The position numbers and the translations under genes are program-made. This document shows positions 10,741 to 22,963 of a DNA stretch of 64,000 nucleotides, piece after piece. Position 1 is the stretch's first letter. Each line of letters starts with the position of its first letter. The notes under the pieces were generated by a model that worked only from the letters and a program-made list of their open reading frames with translations, was not told the DNA's origin and made no database searches. The stretch comes from Stercorarius parasiticus. Taxonomy: Eukaryota; Chordata; Aves; Charadriiformes; Stercorariidae. The DNA lies in contig VWZL01005146.1 of NCBI GenBank assembly GCA_013396915.1, forward strand, positions 62,001 to 126,000. Reading direction: 5' to 3'.

Positions 10741-13700
10741 GCTATTCAAAGTTTTTGCCTTTCTATGGATCACATCTATGTTTCAGAAACAGTCCAGATC
10801 ATAAAACATAATTCAAATTTTGTTTTAATCACTCCTGTCTTTTGAAAAATAATTAAATAGACAAAGAAGAACTAAAGTAGTTGGTCTGGGCTATTATTAG
10901 ATGTAGTCATTCGTATCAAAGAGGAGTAAAAAAGTTAAATGATACTGTGTGCTCCTGATTCTACTCTGTATTTTTTATGAGAAGGAGAAGTCCTCATTCA
11001 AAAAAATTCTCTCTCAAAAGAATTGATGGGCAAAAGCTGACAGTCAAAAAAAAAGGTTGTGTGGGAAAGAAATGAGCCAGTTACACTGACAGACTATTAA
11101 ATCCTTAAAGATAAACAGAGACTGATATCAGAAACTGATAAAAGAATCTGACTAGCAGGATAAATACAGCAGCACTTAAGGAATTCAAAAGAATTCCTGA
11201 ACCTCTGGATATATGTAAAAGGATATGCCAGGCAATGTAGGGTGTCCATATCCCATATATTGAACTAGGAGTGCCAGAAGATTGAAGGGGAGGGGAAGTG
11301 GAGGAGGATGAGAAGGTTCAGCAGTAGATTATATTAAGACTTGGAAAGATGCCTCTTCTAAGCAACATTAAATACAGAAAAGGTCAGCATTTTTGGCATT
11401 CAGGCCAAACCTAAATGAGAAGGGTTCAGTACTGTGCAACCCCTGTAATATGCTGTCAGCTCTTTAGCAGCTAGAAAAGATGTTATCAGTATAGGCAAGA
11501 ATGCAGAGGAATGTTCTTGGAGGCTTAAGGCAGATAAAAGAAAGGAATAAGATGTCACTTTATTTTTTTTTCCTGAGGTCAAGAAGATCTAGCAAATACA
11601 TAAATTTTATAAAATAGGTGCCTGAGCAGAAAATTTTATTCTGAAGGGAATGAAAAAGAAAAAGAAAAGATATCCTTTGAAACTGCTAGTCAGTCCATCA
11701 AAACTATTTGTCGACCTTTCAGTCAGGAAGCCGATGATGTGCAGCATTAGTTGGTATAAATACATGACTAGCCATGTGATTTTCAGATACTATAGTCTAG
11801 TCATAGTAAACAGAGAGGTGGAAAAAAGACACGGAAGAACATAAGACAGAATTAACCAAGGCCTGCAGATCTATCCTTCTGCATAGCCTTAAATGAAAAC
11901 CATATATTTAAATAGCATCCTTTTGCAAGCCTGGAGATATAAGGCAAAGGTAACACTGTCAGCCCATACTCTTTAGCAGAGCATGTGGAAGTGTCTTGGT
12001 TCACCAAGGCTCACTGAAAGAAGCAGCAATCATTACAGCTCCTTTATTAGGATAATAATCATTCTCATTATAGGAAAAAAAATTATTTTTATGTTGTCTA
12101 GTTAGCACAAAAGTGGCCCAGAGTCTGGAACTATATTTCAGCCACTGCCCTTAAATGGACTGAATAGTAGGTTACAACAGTTAAACCTTTGCTTCTATTT
12201 TATTGCTTCAGTCACAAGGTTTTAAGCTCTATTTATACAAGTGGTTTGAGTTATAAAACACACATTATTACTTATAAGTAATTGAAAATAGCCTCCCAGA
12301 CAAACAGAGATCTGGCCACCTGAACTGTAAGTTTGCCTAGCAAAACTATAATTTGATAGGTGTGCGACAAATGGTAGATATCCGGCACTAATTCTTGTGC
12401 ATGTCATTTGATATGAAGATGTAAGGAAAACAGTAGCAGAAGTATACACAGTTATTTCGAGTTTAAGTCACTAGGAAAATTATTGGGAAATTGCAAATGT
12501 CTCCCATTAACTTTTTAACTTTATTAGTATGTTTTCAATTTAGCTGACAAGCTCCTCCTTTGCAGGTCCTCCAGGAATGTGTAGAAAAATAAGGTACTTG
12601 ATAAAATGTTTCCATGCAGAATTTGGTTTCAGCTATGCAATAAAATGTACACACTCGAGGGCAGACTTAGGCTTTTTCCTCTTTAGGCTGGTGGAAACTG
12701 GAAACGTTAGAGAAAAAATGCTTTGCTCTCCTAAAGGTAGGCTTTTTTAATAACGCACCTGGCATACCTAAAGAGAAGTCAGTATGGAAGCTAAAATTCG
12801 CAAGAAGAAAGAAAAGTATTCACATTAGAAGGGGTAAAGAAATTTCTGAATCCCAACGAATGATTCGGGTCTTAATCCTGCTGCTGTTGAAGTCAAGGCA
12901 AATGATTTAAATCAAATTGGACCTCCTTCTAAGACAGAAATAAGAGCAAATACGTCTTGAGTAACTCAAATAAAACCTATCCCAAAAGTGCAGAATTCTC
13001 TGTGGCTACAAGGATCGTGGCCAACTTTAAATCATCTTCTGGTTTTGGTAAGCCTGGGTAAAATTTTCAGTCAGCTGAGTGTCCTTGAAGTCTCCCTCCT
13101 TGAAGAGACTTACACACTTAGAAATTTTTACTCCATACCTCTTTCCAAACCACTTTTGTGTGTTTCCCTCCAACATATGCCCTTTAAATTGATGCCATGA
13201 GTGCACTTTGTACTGGAATGCAGCCAGGAGCCAGCAGTATAAATAGCTGCTCTGCTTAATTACAAAAGGAAGGTTGTTTTCTTTTAGAGTGCTAGCATCA
13301 TCAGTATAAAAATCCAGTTTCAGAAAACGTCAGTTTCCGAAGTTTACGTATTCATTTAAATACCTCCAAATATGTATTCTAGCAGATGAAGCATGAATTT
13401 AAGATAAACATCAATAAACCAGTATTTGTGTTTTCTTTGCTGCACGGAGTGGCTTGCAGTAAAATCTAAGGTAATATATCTAAATTTCTATAAACAGCAT
13501 AGTTGCATGTCATGCTAGCAATGGTTTTAAGCAGAACTTCCCTTCAACTGCAAAGAAAAAGCATGCTTTCAAATTTTTGTCATGATATTGCTCTATCCCG
13601 GTTAATATTGCCCACCATGAGTATTGCAAGCTGTGCTATAGAAGGCGACCAGCTATACCTTAGAAGAGCTGGGAAGGGAAACGCCGCTGTTACTACTTTA

Positions 13701-14110
13701 CAGACGGCTGAGCAGTCAGGGAACAGGGTACATCCCTTTATGTTCTCCATCAGATCATACTCAACAACACGGGGCTGACTTTTATATCCTGAACTCATTC
13801 TCTGGGTAATAGAATTTTGTGCATATGTGCGCACAGCCCACAACCTCCTAAAACCTAATTAAGATGCTTTCACTGATTAAAAAAAAAACATTTTACGTTT
13901 TGACCATTCTAAGCATTTCTTAGTCTACAGGATGATGAGCAGGGTTTGGCTAAGCAAGTACAGTTGGCGTTTAACATCAGCTTTATTCTACCCTGTGGCA
14001 GTAGATTAACACAGTATCCACATACCACTAACATCAAGCAGATTTGGGGGCGACGGCCTGTTGTGCAGAGCGTTTCCTGGGCTGAAGCATCCATCCTGTT
14101 TGGAAGCATT
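10741..14110. other. Non-coding stretch
   Basis: Nothing coding is recognisable. A phrase at about 12865-12905 (cttaatcctgctgctgttga, then agtcaaggcaaa) resembles one half of the hairpin family at 14.1 kb, but is too short to call. Confidence 0.5.
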
Positions 14111-14190
14111 CAGGGCCAAACCCTGCAGCCCTCGCTGAGGCAGGGCTCCAGCTGGCTTCATCGGAGGCGTTGCCTGAGTCAGGGCTCCTG
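14111..14190. repeat. Interspersed hairpin (foldback) element
   Basis: Left arm 14127-14142 (AGCCCTCGCTGAGGCA) and right arm 14171-14186 (TGCCTGAGTCAGGGCT) are complementary at 13 of 16 positions. The inner bases (gggctcc...ggaggc) also pair in part around ggcttcat. It is preceded by cagggccaaaccctgcag. This order, gggccaaat-cctgcag, then a tgaggcaaaactccc-like arm, a ttgacttcaatgg-like centre and the mirrored arm, is a foldback repeat I recognise as common in turtle, crocodilian and bird genomes. This copy is unusually GC-rich. It is probably an old non-autonomous element; I cannot name the family. Confidence 0.65.
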
Positions 14191-17100
14191 GGGCTCTTGC
14201 CGATGGGAGCAGCACCACCGCTAGCCCTCGCCTGCCCGAACCCACGGGAGGCAAATGCCTGTGGTCTTCAGGACCACCTAGGGGGCTCACGACAACGGCA
14301 CTGTTACAACGTGTGCTACATGCTGCTTTTAATTAGTCGCAGGCGGACTTTTTCAAACAGAATGGGGCAAAATTTTCCCTCTTGGAAAAAATGCTGAAAA
14401 GTTTAACATTTCAAAAACTCTTTGGAGCCTCACTGAACTTCGGCAGAGCACAAGTTTGAAAGGTGTGGTTTTCCTCCAGCCTTGCAAATGTCTGAGACAA
14501 GGAGGCACTGAAGCTTGATTTCCACACCAATTATTTTCCAATAAGCATCCTGAATGTGTTATTTGAACAAACTTTTTCAGCCTTTTAAAGTTTGCCCACC
14601 CATCCTTCAACTGATCTGCTCTTCAAAGCTCCGTGGTTATTTAATACAGTAGCATTCTGAAATCTTGCTGGTAAAGCAGGGCAGTATGGCTTAGTCACCA
14701 TATGGTGATCAAAACTGTACTGCACATGAGGGAACACAGACCAGAACCACATTTTCTATTTGGGTTATTCTGTTTCAGAAATCAAACTGTGTCTTTGAGT
14801 TCCATCTCCTATCATCAGTACCTAATCTTAAAATGACTACTAAATGGTCTGGACAGCTCTGAACACCAGAGTTGGGGTTACACCATGCTACGCAGCCAGC
14901 AGCTGGGGACAAGGGTGGCCAAGATGGGTGGCATCACAGCTCTGGAGTTGAAGTCCTTCAGCAAGTTCTAGGTCTTTTTCAATGGTAAGAAGAGAGCATA
15001 ATTTGGACCCTCTGGAGATTAATTGAACAAGAAATGGTTTCTCTAGCCTAAATCACAGCCTACTCTTCAGATGTTGTGTTCGAGCTATCAATCTGCATTG
15101 TCTTTGTAGTCACTGGAGAAAAGAGAAACTTTAGCATGATTTGTCTATGATTTACTTTACATGACTACTTCATGAGGGCATTAACCATGCCCTCAAAGTG
15201 CTTCCTCTTCTGTACTGACTATAAAAGTCCATGACCAGTTCACATGCTAACAACTAGAAAGCAATTGTGTGGAGTTATGAGTGAGGAATACATCCTCTCT
15301 GACTAATCCTTTGAGAACGCCCCATGAGGGAGGCTGGGATGACTAGCTTAGATATTGACACCTACAGTGAAGACATCTATATTGAGCTAGATTAATCTGT
15401 TCCATGTTTGGCCACATTCACCACTTTTCCTCATCATCCACCACCCTCACAGCGCCTCCTCCCAGCTTTTTTCCCCACCTCAAAACTCTACCTTCTGCTT
15501 AGGAAGCACAGACTACATATGCCCATGATACACTCCTTGCTATTGTTGTCAAAACCGCTTCCTTTCCTCCTCTGTCAGATTTACATCTCAACTGATCTCT
15601 GAATTTAACAAAAGCTCTCCAAGACTTAATCTTTTGTCAGTCTCATTCCCCATGGAGTGACATTTCTTCTAACACTTTGGACTACTTTGGACTGTCGTTA
15701 CCAAGCATTTTCTAACTATTCAAAATCTTATTCACACGCTCACTGGGACAAGTCACTTCTGACAGGAGTATAAAATATCTTTTTTTTTCCATCATCAGCT
15801 CTCAGAATACACAACCACAGTTGCACCCAAACCAATGCTTTTGCAAGGCTGCCACAAAGAATCATACCACGTAAGTTTCAGTGCCTCGCCTCCAGAAGGC
15901 TATTCAGATAGGAAAAAATATCATTTTCTAGACTTTTAACTAGACACAGTTTTGTTGCTACTTGTGGTGCCTAGAGCTAGAAGAGATGCATTTGACCCTT
16001 TGAGCCCTCCTAGACATTTTTTGGGTAAATATTCCATAGGACACTGAGTACAGAAAAAAGAGCTCTGTCAGCAAAAAAAAAAAAGTAGTCTCATTCTTTC
16101 TACTAATAGATGAATACTCAGTTTCAATCATGGTTCCTCTCAGTTCAGGGACTGGGCACTGGCCGGTAAGAATGGGGAACAGAAAGGGCACGTTAGGTAC
16201 CACTGTCTGTCCCAGGATGAGTCACAGAGATGGGGAAAAACATCAGCAGTGTGTGATGGGGCATCCTGGACCCACCACAGCAGTTACAGGATCATCACTT
16301 GGAAGAAAGGTACTGCTTTTAGCAGGATGACAAAACCCTCCAAAAAAAAATAAATAGAAGGTCAGTGACCAGAGCAATTACAGCTTTTCTGTCTAAAAGG
16401 TATCTCTATAAATGGAGAACAAAGGAATGATGCTCCTTATATTCATGCCATTATGTCAAATGATTTTATCGTACTCCCTTTATATGATGCATTACAAAAG
16501 GCTGCTGAGTAGCTTTTTGCAAATGCTACTTACGCTATAGAGTAAGTTACAATTACTAAAATAAAACCAGAAAAGATTTCTATGAAGAAGGGTGAAGTAG
16601 CCACAAATAATAAATAAAGACAAAATAAAATCAAGCTTACAATGAGAACTGGACTTGGAAATAAAAGGTGGGGACACCTTCATCTAAAATATCAAACCAA
16701 AGTATTTGTGGCATTTTTGAAAGCCTAGATAACATAATTACAGTTATTTATTTGCCTGTCCTGGAATTTTAAAATGCTGAGCAGGAAGTGCCAAAATACC
16801 ACAAAAGAGCTTATGTCCTAATTTTTCTGGCTTATTGTGATCAGGGAAATGCCAGATACATCATGGGACATTTTTCTTATGTTTGGAAATTGAAAAAGCA
16901 AAAATAAAGCAGCTCAACTTCTGCAACTAGTGCTTAGTGTGATCTGAGGTTTCTTAGAGTTGAGTAGACAATTTCCTGATATTATTAATATGCTAAATCA
17001 AGATGAGAGATGGCAGATCTAACAGTAAAACACCAGGGACTGTAAAACAGAAAGTCTGGGTTACTCTTCTTTTCCATCATGGTCTCGCTCTGCTATCTTG

Positions 17101-18040
17101 TGAAAAGGCACTTTCTCTCTTAAGTTAGCTTTCCCCTTGTGAAACAGGGCCAATAACACTTTCCCACTCAAAATAGTGAATATTATTGTGCGTAGTATGC
17201 ATTCTTTTCATCAAATATGAGGATGCTTGCAAATATTTTGATGAGTAAAAGATAATTCATCTTCTTGACTCATCTCTTGGGTCATCTCATTATTTGATTT
17301 GATGGCATTTTGTATGTAAGAAACACTTCTTTTCAAATTGCACAGTTTCAGTCACCCTATATGTTTATTGTTTCTGTGGTCACTTATCCCTGACTTCCCT
17401 TTTATTGATGTCGCCTAAAATATAAAATTTTAATAACGTCCGATGAAAGCATGAAAAAAGAACTGATTTTAATCTAAATTCAGTACAATAGGCATTTTTA
17501 TAAAAAAATCTCTGAGCTAAAACCTCTCAATGTATGATACTTGTGTTCAGAGAACCTGTAGTCCCACAGCAAAACTAACCTACCATTTGAGATGCAGCAG
17601 TCTAGGCTCGTTACTCAGAGAAATAACCACCAGGTGGAGATGTTACAAGCTGCTACTAGCAAATCATAGAATCATAGTGCCTAACACTAATATTTCCAGT
17701 TTTTATCTAGGGAAATAGTATCATATTTTAAATTACAATTGTCTCTAGTTAACAATTATGATGCAATAAAAGTAAAGGAAATCTGTAATAGCAAAATAAT
17801 TAAAAGGAATGCTCTTGTCTGCCATTTCTATCTTGACCTTGAAATTAGTTCCTCATATTTTACAAAATTTATTTATATTAACTTATTACTTTCTATGTAG
17901 GAATATGATTTATGTTAGTGAAATAAATTGTGTATTTACTAATTATATAGCTAGACTGCAAGCCAGCTTTGCATAATCATCCAAATATCCCTTAAGACCT
18001 TCACACAGCTATGCAGAAACTACCTGGACTTTAACTGTAG
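14191..18040. other. Non-coding stretch
   Basis: No coding evidence was found. It contains a perfect 10-bp tandem pair (ACTTTGGACT at 15674-15683 and 15684-15693). It also contains a weak CTCF-like word at 17627-17640 (CCACCAGGTGGAGA) and a short aatcatagaatcatag string near 17664 that may be the last relic of a CR1 tail. Confidence 0.5.
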
Positions 18041-18075
18041 GAGGGAGAGAAGCAGAGAGAGAGAGAGAGTGAGAG
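18041..18075. repeat. (GA)n microsatellite
   Basis: An interrupted purine run, gagggagagaag followed by (GA)9-10 and gtgagag. It is a simple repeat likely to vary in length between individuals. Confidence 0.9.
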
Positions 18076-21000
18076 CACAAGCTGGAGTGTGCTGCATTTC
18101 AGCTCTGATGTATGCATCTGTACCAGTGACTGCCACCACCTCTCACAGAATCACCACCACAGGAACTGCGTGTAAGAATTGCTTCATGCTCAGGAAACTT
18201 TCAGTAGAGGTAAAAGGCAAGATTCACAATCAATCACATTTGCAAGTATAAGGAAGAGAAAGAAAAAATCCTGGCATTTTTATATTCTTTACCCAGTAGT
18301 CAGAGCACTAAGAAGGCAAGGAAAGCGTGCATTTAGATCCTTTCCTGAAACCTTTAAAGTAGAAATCTGACTAAAAAATCCTGACCACCTCACAGGTTAG
18401 GAAATATTCTTGCAAAATGGTAGATACAGATTCCAAACTTTGCTTTGAATGAAAGAGGAATGTTGTCTAATTATTCTGCTGCAATAGGTGTAAAGGAGCA
18501 ACCACCACCTTCTCCTGACCTACACAATATTTAACTGCTCTTGTGAATCTGGATCCCAACTTTTAAGTTATTCATTTTTATAATTTTCAAAACCATTTAC
18601 CTTTCATTGCCCACATTTTTGGCAGTACAATAATTATCAAAAGAGGTTTATATGATTGCTCTAGAACGCTAAATTTTCTAGGAAAGATAAGGCTTTCTAT
18701 ACCCATAGAATAGCCTACCAATTTCTCTCCCCTTTTGCTTAATTTTCTAAATCCCTGGTTTTGGTATAGGCTATAGGGACATGTCCCGCAGGACTTTCCA
18801 AAATGCAACATACTACTGTTGCCAGCAATCTCAAGCTTTGCAAATGCAATAAATGCTTTCCATAGGAGTGGAACTTAAATCTGACTTGGAAAAGTATGAC
18901 CTATCATCCTGAAGGGGTTTTGCACCACTGTCTTGAGATAATTAAGTCATATGAGGTATTTTGAGACATGAAAAAAATCTTTGGGGAGTAGTACTAGTGC
19001 TATCTACATCTGTTAAATTTAAAACTTCAAAATCATTTAAACTTAGGCATAAGTCATCTGTTCTTTGCCTGGAGATACAATCTGATACAGAAGGAACTAA
19101 AAAGTTTAAGAATCATCATAGTTCTACTTCTCCATAAAATATGTTACAATGCTATATAACTGTTGGCTAAAAGTTGTGTATATGTTATATATTCATCGCT
19201 AAGAGTTGTAAATTTATGTACAGCTATAACTTATGGAGCCAACTTCTATCAAGCTCATCCTTCAAACCAGCAAAAATTATCCCTGTGGAGTTCTCATATT
19301 ACAGAAATATTATAGCTGTGTGTTATGGGAAGCAAAGAAATGGAAATTAAAAGAAATTCGCTCCTGTGTTTCACATATACTATTTGTGCCCCTCCATGTT
19401 CTTCCTCTGTAGTAATTAGGATATCCTGAAATAGGATAATGTGGATGTGTGTTTTATATTATATGTATATATATTTATCTGTATAAAAACTTACTTCCCT
19501 GACTCATTTTTCAAAAGAACTTTATCATTCTTAGGATGTAAGAAACTTTGTATTGCTAGCATTTTGTCTAGCTTAGGGTTACCCTAACAGTAGTAGTATG
19601 TTACTACTGCTAGTATTAAAGCTCAGAAATCCCCCAGACTCACTGCTTCTAATTTAAAATGCTAGATTCTTACTTCTCCTTTATGGTCTTACTGTATGCA
19701 TTGGTTTGACTTTACAAACTGGATAATGAAGATAGAAGAATTGCACAATACCAAAACCAGACTGTAAAATATTAACTTTAGGTGAAACACACACCCTCCC
19801 TTGCAGAAGCCAGAAGACAACTCATATATTGCTTAAGAGTATGGGCTGCAGCTGGCACTCCACGCAAGTTCTCTATCAAGGCCCAGAATGAAGTACTTAA
19901 GGCTGATTCAGACAAGTAAGGGATGGAAAAAAGAAGAGGGTTGCTGCAGGAAGAAGCTGCTTATTTGCTTTTTTGTCTTTATTTTTTTCTGTCGATCTCC
20001 ATATCCGGAGCATTTGCAAACACAATGGACCTCATGGTGTCAATTTTTTCATATTATCAGTACGTAAACCCACAATTACGCATTCATTATGAGTCACTAC
20101 ACACTTTTGCGTGAATAACTGTAGATAGACGTTGTTCTCTGAAAACTGAAAAATGCACCCACAGCTATTTCTAGTTAAGGAGGCCCACTGAATATATGTC
20201 TATGCGTGTTTAGATCAGCAAAGACCATTACAAGGCAGCAAATCCTTAAAATCAACAAAAGTGTGAGCTGGTAGCTACTGTAATTGCTAGCAGTGAGTCA
20301 TGTTAACAGAGAAATGGTGAAATATGGCCTGTTTTATTATTATTATGAGGGGCTATAGCTAGATTCAACTGAAGAATATAGGGCTCATGGGAAGCCTCAT
20401 AAACACTGACATAATCAAGTATTGGTTTTAATACAAATTCATAAATTTTTATAGGTGTCGAGTTGTCAGGAGGATAATATATGACCAAACTCTGGATAAA
20501 GTATACGGAAAAAAAACATTCCAGAAGGACTGCAAATATAACATGATACAGTGCAATGCCACTGAGGACTGCAGCTTTGTTGGGACCACAGCTGTGAGCA
20601 AAGGGGTGCACAAAGCATTTTAGCCGCTGCCTTTGGAGGGCTGGCTTGCATCCTGAAAGCCTTCTTTACTTAGAGAAAGCTTCCTTGAAACTGTTAACAA
20701 AAGCTAACAGAGAAACATCAGCAGCAAATGTACTGAGTGTATTTTTAAAGAATTTGTTCTTTTACTGGAGGCAACATTTCCCTTATAAAGAAATAAGAAT
20801 AAGGATGGATGGATTGGAAGATTTGCCAAAGGAAGAGATCGTGCCTTTCTCCAATAAGTCAGAAAGCAGGACTCAGTCCAGAGAAGTAGTGTTTTGTGTG
20901 CAGCTACTAGCTGTGTTTTGCCAGTCACCAGTGAAGCATCATCCACTGTGCGTGAAACATCCCTTGTAAAAGATGTCAGCAGAAGGAGCACAGATCACCC

Positions 21001-22930
21001 ACCTCTCAGCTCCACAGCAGGCTCTCTAGCTCCACAGTCAACATACGCAATGAGTGGGTTGGAGGAAGGTTCAAACTGCTGCAGCTCACGCTGGATAATG
21101 ACTGGGGAAAAAAAGAGCCTGAATGACCACTGCGGCAGCCAGTTTTACCGTTGTAGAGTACATAAAGGCAGCATCTAAGAGCACAGATGGCTGCAGCTTC
21201 TCCCTGACTCCCACATAGAAGAATGCAAAGCAGGGGCCCCTTTCCTCCTCTGCTCCATCGCTGCTCTGCTTCCTTTGTAACCCCTCCTCGATACTGCAGT
21301 TTACTGGCCATTAGCCACTCGCTGCTTCCCTACGGGCAACTACAACTGCAGTTGCAGGTCGGGGGTTGGGTTGCCAATTGTGAAATATTATATTCTGACA
21401 TAATATAATCTCTCCATGTAAAATAAAAATGCATGCAAACAGCAAGCAGAATGGCTAATAAAATGAAAAGATGCGGGGGGGAGTCTAAGGAGAGAGAAAT
21501 TCTACCCTTGTTCAGATCAATGGCAGAATTCCCACTCTTTTCAGAGAGCCAAAATTTCACCCTAGCTATTCATAACCCTTTTTAGCTACATTTTAGATAG
21601 CTGGTTTGGCAAATTCTACAGTGATCCGTGCTGTGTGTATAACTTCAGGATTTATATTCAATTGATTAGGTTTGGAGCCCTTTTACTTTGGTCACATATC
21701 AATTCCAGACTTAAAATTAATAGTGCATCTGAGAAATTACAGTTTTCCCTAAGAAATACAATTTTCTTGGTGCTTAGAAGAGGTAACGTAGGTTTTGGGA
21801 TGGCTACAAACAGTTTGAGATGTTGGTACCCCAGGCTCATCACGAACTTTACATAAGCAAGGCCTTCTGTCTTGTCTCGTGTAATCCATTGCCCTACGAC
21901 TCCCCCATAGCAACCCACTGATTGCCCCCATGTAGGGTGTCCCTGACATGCCGAGACCCTGGCTACTACACAGCAGCCTCCACTCCAGTCTTCAGTCTTT
22001 ACAGTGCTTCTGAAGGCACTGTAATAGATACATTTCAGGATAGCACACAGAGAGAGAGGCAGGAATCTCTGGAAATTATTTGGATCTATAAAAACCCCAC
22101 AGTGTTTTAAGTCAAAAGGAACCCAACTTTTAGAGAAAATGATGTTTCCCACTCTTAAGAAGTTTGGCTAGAAACAGCATCGAGGAGATAAACTGAATCA
22201 AGTTACCTGACCCGTTCTGCAATACATCACGTGCCATGGTGCTGTCTTCAGAACAAAATTACCCTTCATCTCGGACTGGGAATGGTTAGCAGCCTTTGGT
22301 AAAACTGAGCAGGAGCAAATAATTCATACATAAGTTTGTGTTCTTTTAATAACTGAGTTTGTTTGATGAATTTGTCTACTTTGGACAGTGCTTTAATCAT
22401 TTTTTTCTTCAGACTGACTCTGAAAAAACCTTATATTTTATGCTCTTAAGGAGAGACAACCTTATAATTTATACCAGTTAAATATATATTACAGTACCTT
22501 ATAGCTAACATAAGCCCTTTGTTTTCCCTCAGAACATTACAGCAAGTCATATTATGAATCAATAAAATCTGCTGCCTTTTCCCCTTGTTCAACTGTATAC
22601 ACTTGGGGCTTGGGTCAGTGCCAAAAAAAATGAACACATACCAATGGAGGTCATAAAGAAAAAAATCCTGACATCTTCTCCTGCCACTCATTTTAGCATA
22701 GTTAGTCTGGCTGGATGCATAATTTACTTTTCAGATAATGTGCTAGTTGATTACTATTGCTCACCTCTCAGCAGATTTTTGGGTAAAATTTCCCAGCTCT
22801 CTTAGCCGATACTTCTATGTTGTGAATACTTGTTGTCCTACAAAGTATTTGCTATAAAAAGGGCATTTTTTTCTCTTCCTAATTTGTCCAGGAGCGAGAA
22901 TTATGCACTCTGAAGCTCATTCTGCAGGGA
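18076..22930. other. Non-coding stretch
   Basis: It includes a TA-rich patch at about 19455-19480. It includes a small bulged hairpin at 22001-22022 (ACAGTGC / GCACTGT). A 164-codon minus frame (21658-22152) is open but has no motif and is within chance expectation. Confidence 0.5.
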
Positions 22931-22963
22931 AAACAGAAAAAAAAAAAAAAGAAAAAAAAAAGG
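22931..22963. repeat. Poly(A)-rich tract
   Basis: Two A runs (about 14 and 10 bases) are separated by a single G. No retroposed gene body is recognisable 5' of it, so it is treated as low-complexity sequence and not as the tail of a processed pseudogene. Confidence 0.8.

Noticed and set aside
17627..17640. CTCF site CCACCAGGTGGAGA
   Set aside because: Lacks the key C of the GGC core; too weak to list as a site, kept only as a remark.
21658..22152. 164-codon minus-strand frame
   Set aside because: About one frame this long is expected by chance in the window; no motif or splice support.
22931..22963. Poly(A) tract as the tail of a processed pseudogene
   Set aside because: No gene-like sequence or target-site duplication upstream.
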